From NCBI GenBank assembly GCA_900473685.1, contig UCNE01000026.1, positions 56,233 to 120,232 on the forward strand: a stretch of DNA of 64,000 nucleotides, read 5' to 3'. Shown here in pieces: positions 19,737 to 27,645 of the stretch. Under the pieces are notes generated by a model. That model did no database searches. It was not told the origin of the DNA and saw nothing but the letters and a program-made list of their open reading frames with translations. Origin of the DNA: Hyphomicrobiales bacterium. Lineage in GTDB: Bacteria; Pseudomonadota; Alphaproteobacteria; Rhizobiales; Rhizobiaceae. The translations under genes and the position numbers were made by a program. Numbering within the stretch: the first letter of the stretch is position 1; each line of letters starts with the position of its first letter.

Positions 19737-20117
19737 TCAGCGCTGGCGGGCTTTGCGCGCTGCGTAGCGGCGGTCGCGCTCGGCCTTGCGTTCAGCTTCG
19801 TCGGCGACAACGCGGGAGATGCGGTCACGTTCGGCCTGTTCGCGTGCTGTTGCTTCAGCCCGTGCTTCGGCATCGGCTGCTGCGGTCCGGGCCGCGGCTT
19901 CCGCGAGCTGACGCTCGTTTTCTTCCTGCTTCAGGCGGTCGCGTTCGGCGCGGCGGGCTTCGCGCGCAGCCGTGTTGGCCTGGCGTTCGGCAAGCTTGGC
20001 TGCCAGTTCCGGATCGTCAGCCTTCGGCGCCGATGCGAACTTCTTCAGAAGCTGCTGCTTGGCTTCGGCTGCGGCTTTGCGCCGATCGGCAAAGCCATTA
20101 TCGGATGCGTGTCTCAA
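19737..20117 (-). CDS. DUF6481-like charged coiled-coil protein
   Basis: 126 residues, almost entirely Ala/Arg/Glu/Lys helix (A-E-R-Q-A-N-T-A-A-R-E-A-R-R-A-E-R-D and similar), predicted as one long coiled coil. The opening D-N-G-F-A-D-R-R-K-A-A-A-E-A-K resembles the rhizobial DUF6481 family as I remember it. The start is TTG 20117 with A-A-G-G-A and A-A-A-G-A-A-G-A upstream; no ATG is available. It lies downstream of the cold-shock gene in the same direction, which suggests a role in RNA handling or cold response, but that is inference. Confidence 0.65.
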   Translation of the reverse strand: MRHASDNGFADRRKAAAEAKQQLLKKFASAPKADDPELAAKLAERQANTAAREARRAERDRLKQEENERQLAEAAARTAAADAEARAEATAREQAERDRISRVVADEAERKAERDRRYAARKARQR

Positions 20118-20332
20118 TCTTCTTTGTCCTTGTCTGTTGTATTATCTGGGTCGGGAATGGCCGGGACAAAATGGTCGCCTTGCCGTCGACATATGTGTCG
20201 TTTCGCATTTTGTGCCTTCCCAAGATAGAGTGGAAGCGCCAAAAAAATAGATAGGCTGCCGTCTTTTCCGGCCTATTTTACTAAGACTGAATAATAACAG
20301 CCATATGGTGGCTGGGAAACCACGCTAAACAG

Positions 20333-20548
20333 TCAGCGTTTTGCAGGTTTCCGTTCTGCGGCGGCCTTGGCGGTTGCCGCAGCTTCCTTTTCCAGCCGCA
20401 ATTCGCGCAGTCGCTGTGTCTTTGCATCACGCTCGGCCGCAACGGCATCGATCTCTGAAATTGTCCGGTTGCGGGCCATGAACTGGGTCTGTGTACGGCT
20501 GAATGCCGTTTCCGCCTGGTCGCGGGCTTTGGTCGAATTCTCGGTCAA
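20333..20548 (-). CDS. Small basic helical protein downstream of csp
   Basis: About 71 residues, highly charged and helical, with R-D-Q-A-E-T-A-F-S-R-T-Q near the start and a Lys/Ala-rich end (A-A-E-R-K-P-A-K-R). No named domain. A longer frame reaches 20719 but crosses the cold-shock gene terminator, so a start inside is likely; TTG 20548 has C-A-G-G-A 8 nt upstream, while ATT 20551 is a less likely choice. It sits between the cold-shock gene and the DUF6481-like gene, all leftward, and has a similar composition to the latter. Confidence 0.5.
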   Translation of the reverse strand: MTENSTKARDQAETAFSRTQTQFMARNRTISEIDAVAAERDAKTQRLRELRLEKEAAATAKAAAERKPAKR

Positions 20549-20614
20549 AATGATATCCTGGTGCTGTCGCACCGGCGTCTCGTCCAGATCGTTCTGTCGA
20601 ATGCGGTGCGCAAA

Positions 20615-20662
20615 TTGGCCGTTTGGCCAAGAAAAAAGGCCAGGCGCGTTGCCTGACCTTCC
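20615..20662 (-). terminator. Terminator after the cold-shock gene, with adjacent palindrome
   Basis: On the minus strand a stem of A-A-G-G-x-C-A-G-G-C type with one mismatch is followed by a T-run (about 20631-20662). Directly after it lies a second perfect hairpin, T-T-G-G-C-C (20615-20620) and G-G-C-C-A-A (20625-20630). Together they should end most csp transcripts before the small downstream gene. Confidence 0.65.
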
Positions 20663-20725
20663 ATTGGATTTTGCCTCGTCAACGGTGCCAGTACATCCGT
20701 GGTCACCGGAGAGGGTCAATCCGAT

Positions 20726-20935
20726 TTAAGCAGCCTGAAGCTGGCAAGCGGACATTTTGCCCGACTTGTTATCGCGTTCCATCTCGTAGCCGATCTTCTG
20801 GCCTTCGACGATTTCGCGCATGCCGGCACGCTCGACAGCGGAGATGTGGACGAAAACGTCCGGACCGCCATTGTCAGGCTGAATGAAGCCGAAGCCTTTG
20901 GTGGAATTGAACCATTTAACTGTGCCAGTGGTCAT
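20726..20935 (-). CDS. cspA: CspA-family cold-shock protein
   Basis: 69 residues, a single cold-shock domain with the RNA-binding motifs K-G-F-G-F-I-Q (RNP1) and V-F-V-H-I-S (RNP2), preceded by T-G-T-V-K-W-F-N. These proteins bind single-stranded nucleic acid and melt RNA structure. ATG 20935 has A-A-A-G-G-G upstream. A promoter with near-ideal boxes starts the transcript about 140 nt upstream, giving the long leader typical of cold-inducible csp genes. A terminator follows. The symbol is generic; rhizobia have several paralogues. Confidence 0.93.
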   Translation of the reverse strand: MTTGTVKWFNSTKGFGFIQPDNGGPDVFVHISAVERAGMREIVEGQKIGYEMERDNKSGKMSACQLQAA

Positions 20936-20969
20936 AACGAACCCTTTCAATAGCAACATGTATCCATCA

Positions 20970-20984
20970 CCGTACGACGTACGG
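20970..20984. repeat. Perfect inverted repeat in the csp leader
   Basis: C-C-G-T-A-C, a 3-nt centre and G-T-A-C-G-G form a 15-nt perfect palindrome 35-49 nt upstream of the csp start codon, inside the predicted leader. It could form a short RNA hairpin or be a DNA site. Confidence 0.5.
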
Positions 20985-21082
20985 CGATCAGTAGTCTCGA
21001 TTTTTGAAGGGGGAAGTTCGTCAGAGACGCGGCAAACGCGGGCAGAAACAAATATCAGTCAAACAACTATCGATGAACGTCG

Positions 21083-21111
21083 ATATAGGTCGTCCTATCC
21101 TGATTGTCAAC
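21083..21111 (-). promoter_or_regulatory. Sigma-70-type promoter of the cold-shock gene
   Basis: On the minus strand T-T-G-A-C-A (21106-21111) and T-A-T-A-T-C (21083-21088) are separated by exactly 17 bp. Transcription would begin near 21076, giving a leader of about 140 nt before the csp ATG at 20935. This is the best-looking promoter in the window. Confidence 0.75.
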
Positions 21112-21212
21112 TTTTAGTTTTTCTTGTTACTTTCCATAATCCATTAGGTTGTATTTCTTTCTTCTTCCCGCACTTTCGATAATTGCACGCGCTATCTGGC
21201 GGCTCGCTTTCC

Positions 21213-21238
21213 TTGAACAGTGATTTTCCACTGTTCAA
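21213..21238. promoter_or_regulatory. Perfect 10-bp inverted repeat upstream of mhqO, candidate operator
   Basis: T-T-G-A-A-C-A-G-T-G (21213-21222) and its exact complement C-A-C-T-G-T-T-C-A-A (21229-21238) are separated by 6 nt. The site lies about 108 bp before the dioxygenase start and has no T-run, so it is more likely an operator than a terminator. Quinone-responsive mhq genes in Bacillus are under MarR- and HxlR-type repressors, which bind such repeats; no regulator gene adjoins here. Confidence 0.55.
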
Positions 21239-21345
21239 CAGTTGGAGACAATGCGTCCAGACCTGCGCGTCTATCGCTGCTGGCGGAATAGGCACATCTA
21301 TGTCTGCGACACGAAGCCCCAACGCGGGCAGAAAGGGACCAGATC

Positions 21346-22278
21346 ATGCTTACCCAGATCAAGGGACTGCACCACGTCACCTCGATGGCGGCAGACGCCC
21401 GGACCAACAATCAGTTTTTCACCGATACGCTCGGCCTGCGCCGCGTCAAGAAGACCGTCAATTTCGATTCGCCGGATGTCTATCATCTCTACTACGGCGA
21501 CGAGACCGGCGCACCCGGATCGGTGATGACCTATTTCCCGTTCCCGGACATGGGGCCGGGCCGTCCCGGAACCGGCGAAGTCGGCACCACTGTGTTTTCC
21601 GTCCCTGAAGGCTCGCTTGGTTTTTGGAGCGACCGGCTGTCTCAGTGCGGCGTTTCAGGGCTCAAGACAGAAGAGACCTTTGGTGAAAAGCGCCTGAACT
21701 TTGCCGGTCCGGATGGCGACGGTTTTGCGCTGGTGGAAGTCCGCGACGACAACCGTCCTGTCTGGACTGCCAACGGCGTTTCCGAAGACCACGCGATCCG
21801 TGGTTTCCACTCGGTTGCCATGCGTCTTCGCGACGAAGGAGCAACGGCCGAACTGTTGAAGTTCATGGGTTACGAGACGCTGGACGCCAAGGATGGCGTC
21901 ACCCGGTTGATCGTACCCGGCGGCAATGGAGCAGGCCTCATTGATCTTGAAACCATGCCGAACATCCAGCGCGGCCTGCAGGGCGCAGGATCGGTACACC
22001 ATGTCGCGTTCTCGGTCGAAAACCGGGAAAAGCAGCTGGAAGTCCGCAAGGCTTTGATGGACACGGGCTATCATGTGACGCCAGTGATCGACCGTGACTA
22101 TTTCTGGGCGATCTATTTCCGCACGCCGGGCGGCGTCCTGTTCGAGATTGCCACCAACGAACCCGGCTTTGACCGCGACGAGGACACTGCCCATTTGGGC
22201 GAAGCACTGAAACTGCCGCAGCAGCACAAGCATTTGCGGCCGATCCTCGAGCAGCACCTGCAAAAGCTGGAAGGCTAA
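21346..22278 (+). CDS. mhqO: VOC-family ring-cleaving dioxygenase (MhqO/MhqA-like)
   Basis: 310 residues with two vicinal-oxygen-chelate modules: I-K-G-L-H-H-V-T at the start (metal-binding His) and V-H-H-V-A-F-S-V at about 222 opening the second, with P-G-G-V-L-F-E-I-A near 262 giving the C-terminal metal glutamate. This is the type called ring-cleaving dioxygenase or glyoxalase, linked in Bacillus to resistance to methylhydroquinone and catechol. The next gene, an MhqD-like hydrolase, starts 9 nt later, which supports the mhq reading. A perfect inverted repeat lies upstream. The substrate is inferred. Confidence 0.87.
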   Translation: MLTQIKGLHHVTSMAADARTNNQFFTDTLGLRRVKKTVNFDSPDVYHLYYGDETGAPGSVMTYFPFPDMGPGRPGTGEVGTTVFSVPEGSLGFWSDRLSQCGVSGLKTEETFGEKRLNFAGPDGDGFALVEVRDDNRPVWTANGVSEDHAIRGFHSVAMRLRDEGATAELLKFMGYETLDAKDGVTRLIVPGGNGAGLIDLETMPNIQRGLQGAGSVHHVAFSVENREKQLEVRKALMDTGYHVTPVIDRDYFWAIYFRTPGGVLFEIATNEPGFDRDEDTAHLGEALKLPQQHKHLRPILEQHLQKLEG

Positions 22279-22287
22279 GGGAGAAAT

Positions 22288-22890
22288 ATGATGACTGATT
22301 GTGGCTACGTGCACCGGCTGAAGGCCGGCGCGCCCGGAAATCCGATCTTCTTCGTCTTTCATGGAACGGGCGGTGACGAGCGGCAGTTCTTCGATTTCGG
22401 CGCCGATGTCCTGCCCGATGCGACGATCGTCTCGCCACGCGGCGACGTGTCGGAACACGGTGCGGCGCGCTTCTTTCGCCGCACCGGCGAAGGTGTCTAC
22501 GACATGGCCGATCTTGCCCGGGCGACCGGCAAGATGGCCGAGTTTGTCACCCGGCTGGCGTCCGAGCATCAGGCCTCTGAAATCATCGGCCTTGGCTTTT
22601 CCAACGGCGCCAACATTCTCGCCAACCTGCTGATCGAGACGAGCCTGTTTGACAAGGCGATCCTGCTGCACCCGCTTATTCCCTTCAAGCCGAAGGACAA
22701 TCCGGCGCTTTCGGGCAAGAAAATCCTGATCACTGCAGGCCAGCGCGACCCCATTTGCCCAGCCCCGCTGACGCAGGCTCTCGCCGATTATTTTGCGCAG
22801 CAAAAGGCAAGCGTGGAAACGGAATGGCACCCCGGCGGCCATGACATCCGGCCGAACGAGGTCGATGCCATCAAGCGGTTTTTGGGGTGA
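22288..22890 (+). CDS. mhqD: Alpha/beta hydrolase (MhqD-like carboxylesterase)
   Basis: 200 residues, phospholipase/carboxylesterase type. The triad is visible: S105 in G-F-S-N-G-A, D154 in A-G-Q-R-D-P, H185 in P-G-G-H-D, with the oxyanion region F-H-G-T-G-G-D near 24-30. It lies 9 nt after mhqO with G-G-G-A-G-A upstream of a double ATG; either ATG could be used. In Bacillus MhqD is induced by quinones along with MhqO-like dioxygenases, and the same partnership is seen here. Soluble. Confidence 0.87.
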   Translation: MMTDCGYVHRLKAGAPGNPIFFVFHGTGGDERQFFDFGADVLPDATIVSPRGDVSEHGAARFFRRTGEGVYDMADLARATGKMAEFVTRLASEHQASEIIGLGFSNGANILANLLIETSLFDKAILLHPLIPFKPKDNPALSGKKILITAGQRDPICPAPLTQALADYFAQQKASVETEWHPGGHDIRPNEVDAIKRFLG

Positions 22891-22903
22891 GGCTATTGGT
22901 TCT

Positions 22904-23038
22904 CTTCTCCCCGGGGGGAGAAGGTGGCGCGTAGCGCCGGATGAGGGGGCAGTAGGAACGTCCACGTGGCTCCGGCTTCGCCGAAGCCCCCCTCATCGCC
23001 TCGTTTCACCCGGCACTTCTCCCCGCTGGGGAGAAGTG
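22904..23038. repeat. RIME-type composite palindromic repeat, copy 1 (inverted orientation)
   Basis: Three stacked inverted repeats: C-T-T-C-T-C-C-C-C/G-G-G-G-A-G-A-A-G at 22904-22923, G-A-T-G-A-G-G-G-G-G-C pairing with the complement near 22986-22997, and C-A-C-T-T-C-T-C-C-C-C/G-G-G-G-A-G-A-A-G-T-G at 23014-23038. The connecting sequence is the reverse complement of that in copy 3. It lies 3' of mhqD, between convergent genes. RIME elements are known intergenic repeats of rhizobia. Confidence 0.8.
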
Positions 23039-23051
23039 GAAGTGCATACTG

Positions 23052-23104
23052 GGTCACCCCACCCCGGCACGATGTGCCGACCCTCCCCCTCAAGGGGAGG
23101 GTAA
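23052..23104. repeat. Second short GC-rich palindromic repeat
   Basis: A C-A-C-C-C-C-A-C-C-C-C stretch, C-G-G-C-A-C-G-A-T-G-T-G-C-C-G (palindrome) and C-T-C-C-C-C-T-C-A-A-G-G-G-G-A-G (perfect inverted repeat) follow RIME copy 1 directly. It is probably another member of the rhizobial intergenic repeat families. It can also end transcripts from mhqD and from ggt. Confidence 0.55.
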
Positions 23105-23109
23105 AACAC

Positions 23110-24846
23110 TCAATATCCCCGCGCCGCGCCCGAGGTCGCGCGGCTGTCCATGGCGCCGTTGTAGCGGGCGGCGCCGCCTTCCTCTATCTCAGTGAGGTTC
23201 TTCCCCCCGACGAGGATGCCGGCTGCCTGGCCCCAGACCGGCCAGTTGGCGTCGATCCCGACGTCATGGCCCATCTCCGTCAGGAGTTTCATCGTATCGG
23301 ACGACAGGGCGAAGGGCTCCATGTAGACCTTGTCGGGCAGCCATTGATGATGAATGCGCGGGGCGTCGATCGCCTCCTGAATGCTCATGCCATGGTCGAT
23401 GACGTTGATGATCGCTTCCAGCGTGATGGTGATGATGCGGGCACCGCCGGGGCTGCCGATGATCATGAATGGCTTGCCGTCCTTGGAGATAACCGTCGGG
23501 CTCATCGATGACAGAGGCGTCTTCTTCGGTGCGATCGCATTGGCTTCACCCTGGACCAGGCCGTAGAGGTTGGGTGAGCCGGGTTTGGACGTGAAATCGT
23601 CCATCTCGTTGTTGAGCAGGATACCGGTTCCGGGCGCCATGACGCCCGCACCGAACGAGCCGTTCAACGTATAGGTGACCGCGACGGCGTTGCCGTCATT
23701 GTCGATGATCGAATAATGCGTCGTCTCGGTGCTTTCGCCCATGCCCTTCGGCATCAGGTCCTTTGAAATCCCGGCTTTGAACGGGTTGATCTTGGCGCGG
23801 ATTTCCTTGGCATAGGCCTTGTCGGTCAGCTTTTCGACGGGGTTTTCGACGAAATCCGGATCGCCGAGTGCCGAGTTGCGGTCGACATAGGCGTGCCGCA
23901 TCGCCTCGACCATCGCATGCACGCCTTCAGCCGAACCATAGCCGAGATAGGATAGAGGGTAGCCTTCCAGCACGTTGAGAATTTCGCAGATGATGACGCC
24001 ACCCGAGCTTGGCGGCGGCGAGGAAGCAATCTCATAGCCGCGATAATTGCAGGTCACGGGTTTAAGTTCACGCACCGTATATTGTTCGAAATCGGCCTTG
24101 GCCAGCACTCCGCCGGTCGCGGCGCTCGCCTTGACGATATCGTCCGCAATCGTGCCCTTGTAGAAGGCGTCGGGGCCTTTTTCCGAAATGCTGGTCAGGC
24201 TTGCAGCCAAGTCCGGTTGGATGAGGGTTTCGCCGATCGAAAAGGTCTTTCCGTCGGGCTTGAGGAAGATCGCGGCGGCGGCCTTGTCCTTCGACAGTTT
24301 CTTGGCGCCATTCTGCAGCGAGGCGACATCGCCCTGATCGAGCACGAAGCCATCCTTGGCGAAGCGGATGGCGGGTGCCAGCAGTTCCTCGCGCGACAGC
24401 GTGCCGTATTTTTGGCGGGCCGTTTCGAAACCCATGACAGAGCCGGGAACGCCGACCGCCAGATAACCGGCGGTGCTGGCACCCTTCACGATCTCGCCCT
24501 TGTCGTCGAGATACATGGTCTTGGTGGAAGCCAGCGGAGCGCGTTCGCGAAAATCGAGAAAGGTGGTTTTGCCGTCCTTCATCCGGATGGTCATGAACCC
24601 GCCGCCGCCGATATTGCCGGCGGTCGGGTAGACGACGGCCAATGCATAACCGACGGCAACTGCCGCATCGACGGCATTGCCGCCCTTCTTCAACACCTCG
24701 ACGCCGACATCGGATGCGAGATGCTGGGCGGTAACGACCATGCCATGCTCGGCCTTGACAGGCTCGGGCGAGGCGGCGAACGCGGGCGCAAGGCCAATGG
24801 AAACGATAAGCGCGGCAATCGCGCCGGTACGGGGCAGAGGCAGCAT
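23110..24846 (-). CDS. ggt: Gamma-glutamyltransferase (Ntn hydrolase)
   Basis: 578 residues with an N-terminal signal peptide (about 1-25, ending A-F-A), so periplasmic. The precursor cleaves itself before the catalytic threonine T376 in E-T-T-H-Y-S; the small subunit then carries V-T-Y-T-L-N-G-S-F-G and G-S-P-G-G-A-R-I. It hydrolyses or transfers the gamma-glutamyl group of glutathione and similar compounds. ATG 24846 has G-G-G-A-G-A-A upstream; the frame is open further but without a better start. It lies 114 nt after the FAD dehydrogenase gene in the same direction and could share its transcript. Confidence 0.93.
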   Translation of the reverse strand: MLPLPRTGAIAALIVSIGLAPAFAASPEPVKAEHGMVVTAQHLASDVGVEVLKKGGNAVDAAVAVGYALAVVYPTAGNIGGGGFMTIRMKDGKTTFLDFRERAPLASTKTMYLDDKGEIVKGASTAGYLAVGVPGSVMGFETARQKYGTLSREELLAPAIRFAKDGFVLDQGDVASLQNGAKKLSKDKAAAAIFLKPDGKTFSIGETLIQPDLAASLTSISEKGPDAFYKGTIADDIVKASAATGGVLAKADFEQYTVRELKPVTCNYRGYEIASSPPPSSGGVIICEILNVLEGYPLSYLGYGSAEGVHAMVEAMRHAYVDRNSALGDPDFVENPVEKLTDKAYAKEIRAKINPFKAGISKDLMPKGMGESTETTHYSIIDNDGNAVAVTYTLNGSFGAGVMAPGTGILLNNEMDDFTSKPGSPNLYGLVQGEANAIAPKKTPLSSMSPTVISKDGKPFMIIGSPGGARIITITLEAIINVIDHGMSIQEAIDAPRIHHQWLPDKVYMEPFALSSDTMKLLTEMGHDVGIDANWPVWGQAAGILVGGKNLTEIEEGGAARYNGAMDSRATSGAARGY

Positions 24847-24960
24847 GGTGTTCTCCCGGTTCCGGTTTTCGGATGGGCCATCTTTGCCGAGATTGGCCGG
24901 CAATGCCAGTCTTTGCTGCTCCCGCGCAAAGCCGAACAACGCCGAAGCCCTCTTTGAAGG

Positions 24961-26337
24961 CTATCGCGGCCGAAGAACCTTGCCGGGATTCATGATGCCG
25001 TTGGGATCGAGCGCCGTCTTGATCCGGCGCATGACGCCGATCTCGGCCTCGCTGCGGGAATGGTCGAGGAAATCGCGCTTCAGTGTGCCGATTCCGTGTT
25101 CGGCGGAGATCGAGCCCTTGTATGTGCGGACGAGATCATAGGCGATGGCGTCGATTTCGTGCAGGTCGTGTTCGCTGGCTTTCTCGGTCCAGACCGCGAC
25201 GTGCAGGTTGCTGTCGCCCACATGGCCGAAGAACGACACATGGGCGGCGGGGAAGCGAGCAAGCAGGGCTTTTTCGCAATCGCCAGCAAAAGCATCGAGT
25301 TGGCCGACCGGCAGGCTGACGTCGAGATTGATCAGGCCGGGCAGCAGCTGATCCATCATGTGACCCTCGCGTACCGACCAGAAGGCCCGGGCTTCCTTCT
25401 CCGACTGGGCGACCAGCGCGTCGGTGACGAGCCCCTCTTCGAAGGCCGAGCTGAGGAAGGCTTCAAAACGCTCCTTGTCTTCGTCGCTGCCATCGACATC
25501 CTGCTCGATGATGACGGCGAACGGATAGGCTTTGTCGAAGAACGAGAGGTTGAGTGCTTCGGCATTGAATCGGAAATAGCTTTGCCACATCGCCTCGAAG
25601 GCCGACAGGCCGGGCAATCCGCGCTGGGCGGATTTCAAAAGCGCGACGACATAGTCGTAACTGTCGATGGCGCAGAGTGCCGTCAGCCGGGCGGCGGGCA
25701 GGGGCCGCAGGCGCAGCACGGCGCGGGTGACAATGCCAAGCGTGCCTTCCGAACCGATGAAGAGTTGGCGCAGATCATAGCCGGTATTGTTCTTGGTCAT
25801 CCGGTTGAGCGAGGACAGTACGGTGCCATCGGCGAGAACGGCTTCGAGACCAAGCACATTGTCGCGTGTGACGCCATGGCGGATGACGCGGATGCCGCCG
25901 GCATTGGTGGAGATATTGCCGCCGATCTGGCAGGAACCGCGGGCGCCGAGATCGATCGGCAACAGGAAACCGGCGGTTTCGGCGACCAGTTGCGCCACTT
26001 CCAGTGGTGTTCCAGCAAGAACCGTCATGGTGCCGGCCACTGCGTCGATATCCTCGACGCCGGACATGCGCTCCAGCGATATTGCGATGTCGCCCGCGCG
26101 CGCATTGGCACCGCCGGCAAGACCGGTCAGGCCGCCTTGCGGTACGACAGGCTGGCGGTGCCGGTCGCAGATGGAGAGCGCTGCCGAGACCTGTTCAGTG
26201 TTTGCGGGACGCAACACGGCCAGCGGCAGGAATTTGCCGGTGCCGCTGGCATCGCTGCGGTAGCGGCCGCCAATGGCGTCACCGATCAGCACCGCATCCG
26301 TACCAAGGGCTTCGATCAGGTCGTCGATGACGGTCAT
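24961..26337 (-). CDS. FAD-binding 2-hydroxyacid dehydrogenase (GlcD / D-lactate or D-2-hydroxyglutarate type)
   Basis: 458 residues. The N-terminal PCMH-type FAD domain shows V-V-P-Q-G-G-L-T-G-L-A-G-G (about 64-76) and the pyrophosphate loop G-A-R-G-S-C-Q-I-G-G-N-I-S-T-N-A-G-G; the C-terminal oxidase cap ends with the S-A-E-H-G-I-G motif. It oxidises a D-2-hydroxy acid to the 2-oxo acid, passing electrons to the respiratory chain. It overlaps the upstream FMN 2-hydroxyacid oxidase gene by 4 nt; together they could oxidise both enantiomers of one hydroxy acid. No glcE/glcF partner is present, so glycolate oxidase proper is less likely. Confidence 0.88.
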   Translation of the reverse strand: MTVIDDLIEALGTDAVLIGDAIGGRYRSDASGTGKFLPLAVLRPANTEQVSAALSICDRHRQPVVPQGGLTGLAGGANARAGDIAISLERMSGVEDIDAVAGTMTVLAGTPLEVAQLVAETAGFLLPIDLGARGSCQIGGNISTNAGGIRVIRHGVTRDNVLGLEAVLADGTVLSSLNRMTKNNTGYDLRQLFIGSEGTLGIVTRAVLRLRPLPAARLTALCAIDSYDYVVALLKSAQRGLPGLSAFEAMWQSYFRFNAEALNLSFFDKAYPFAVIIEQDVDGSDEDKERFEAFLSSAFEEGLVTDALVAQSEKEARAFWSVREGHMMDQLLPGLINLDVSLPVGQLDAFAGDCEKALLARFPAAHVSFFGHVGDSNLHVAVWTEKASEHDLHEIDAIAYDLVRTYKGSISAEHGIGTLKRDFLDHSRSEAEIGVMRRIKTALDPNGIMNPGKVLRPR

Positions 26338-27509
26338 GGCTGGTGTCTTCCATAATTCTGGGCGGGAGCATGGAGGAAGGACGGCAACTCCGCAATCGTC
26401 CGGCAGCCAAGCTGCGCCATTGCGCCGGACAGTTCGGCCTTGAGGATCTCAATCAGATGATCGCCACCGGCAGTACCCATTGCAGCGCTGGCATAGACGA
26501 AGGGGCGGCCGATCAACACAAAATCGGCGCCGAGCGCCAGCAGGCGGGCGACATCGAGACCCGAGCGGATACCACCATCGGCGGCGATCAAAGCATCAGG
26601 GCCCAACGCACGGCGGATAGTGGGCAGAACGGAGACGGCGGTGGGCGCAGCATCAAGCTGGCGGCCACCGTGATTGGAGACGATCAGACCGTCAGCGCCC
26701 ATCTCCAGATAGGCCTGCGCTTCCGAAACATCGAGCACGCCCTTGATCAGCAGCTTGCCTTTCCAGGCATCGCGGATGCGGCGGACGCGTTCGGCTCCAA
26801 GGTGACCGGTCATGACACGGCCGACGAATTCCGCGGACTGTTTCAGCGACGAACCCTTCGGATAATAGGGCGACAGGTTTTCAAAATCGGGAATACCGTG
26901 GCGCAACACATGGCTTGCCCAATGCGGATGGGTAGCGATCTGAAACATCGTCTTGAGATCGAGGATCGGCGGCACGGACATGCCGTTGCGGATATCGCGC
27001 TCGCGCCGGGTGGGCGCTGGGATATCGACGGTCAGTACCAGCGTCTGGTAGCTGGACCGCGCGGCGCGGGCGATCATGTCAGCTTCCATCGCGGGATCGT
27101 TCGGCGGATAGAACTGGAACCAGCCATTGTCGCCGGTGATCGGGCCGATGGTTTCCATGGCGCGGTTGGCAAAGGTCGAGAGCACATGCGGGATATTGTG
27201 CGTCTTGGCCGCTTTTGCCAAAGGCACCTCGCAGCCGGGCCAGAGCAGGCCTGCGAGTCCGAGTGGAGCGATGCCGAATGGCGCATCGAAACGTTTTCCG
27301 AACAGCGTGACGCCCAGATCCGGGGAAGGGGCCTCGGAGAGATAGCGCGGCATCAACTCGATCGTGTCGAAGCTCTCGGCATTGCGCCGGACGTTGCTTT
27401 CCCGGCCGAGGCCCCCGATCAGGTAATCATGTACGAACCCCGGCATGCGCCGTGCTGCGGCCTTCTCCATATCGGGAATGCAGGGAAAACGTCTGTTCAG
27501 GTCTGTCAT
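26334..27509 (-). CDS. FMN-dependent alpha-hydroxyacid dehydrogenase (LldD-like)
   Basis: 391-residue TIM barrel of the L-lactate dehydrogenase/glycolate oxidase family. The catalytic base is H280 in V-S-N-H-G-G-R-Q-L-D, followed by the FMN-phosphate loops A-D-G-G-I-R-S-G and I-G-R-P-F-V-Y. It oxidises an L-2-hydroxy acid such as lactate, mandelate or a related compound, at the inner membrane or in the cytosol. First gene of an operon with the FAD dehydrogenase (4-nt overlap). A RIME repeat separates it from the next leftward gene upstream. The substrate is unknown. Confidence 0.9.
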   Translation of the reverse strand: MTDLNRRFPCIPDMEKAAARRMPGFVHDYLIGGLGRESNVRRNAESFDTIELMPRYLSEAPSPDLGVTLFGKRFDAPFGIAPLGLAGLLWPGCEVPLAKAAKTHNIPHVLSTFANRAMETIGPITGDNGWFQFYPPNDPAMEADMIARAARSSYQTLVLTVDIPAPTRRERDIRNGMSVPPILDLKTMFQIATHPHWASHVLRHGIPDFENLSPYYPKGSSLKQSAEFVGRVMTGHLGAERVRRIRDAWKGKLLIKGVLDVSEAQAYLEMGADGLIVSNHGGRQLDAAPTAVSVLPTIRRALGPDALIAADGGIRSGLDVARLLALGADFVLIGRPFVYASAAMGTAGGDHLIEILKAELSGAMAQLGCRTIAELPSFLHAPAQNYGRHQP

Positions 27510-27645
27510 GCTTGGTCCGGATGCTCCTCGAATCGCCGGGAACCTTAGCGGGTTTGGTGGGACTGGAGAAAGCCCTGCAACTCCATTGTCAGTCGGTTAG
27601 AAGAGCAATTCCGCCTGGCATTTTGGCCGGTTCGGACCTCTTCTC

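Noticed and set aside
21655..22965. 436-residue minus-strand frame opposite mhqO and mhqD
   Set aside because: Covers two coding genes and part of a repeat; no motif.
22893..23110. Small frames within the RIME and adjoining repeat
   Set aside because: Repeats of this type give open frames by their GC palindromes; not coding.
25060..27548. Two long plus-strand frames opposite the flavin hydroxyacid genes
   Set aside because: Antisense shadows; the minus-strand proteins have all the cofactor motifs.
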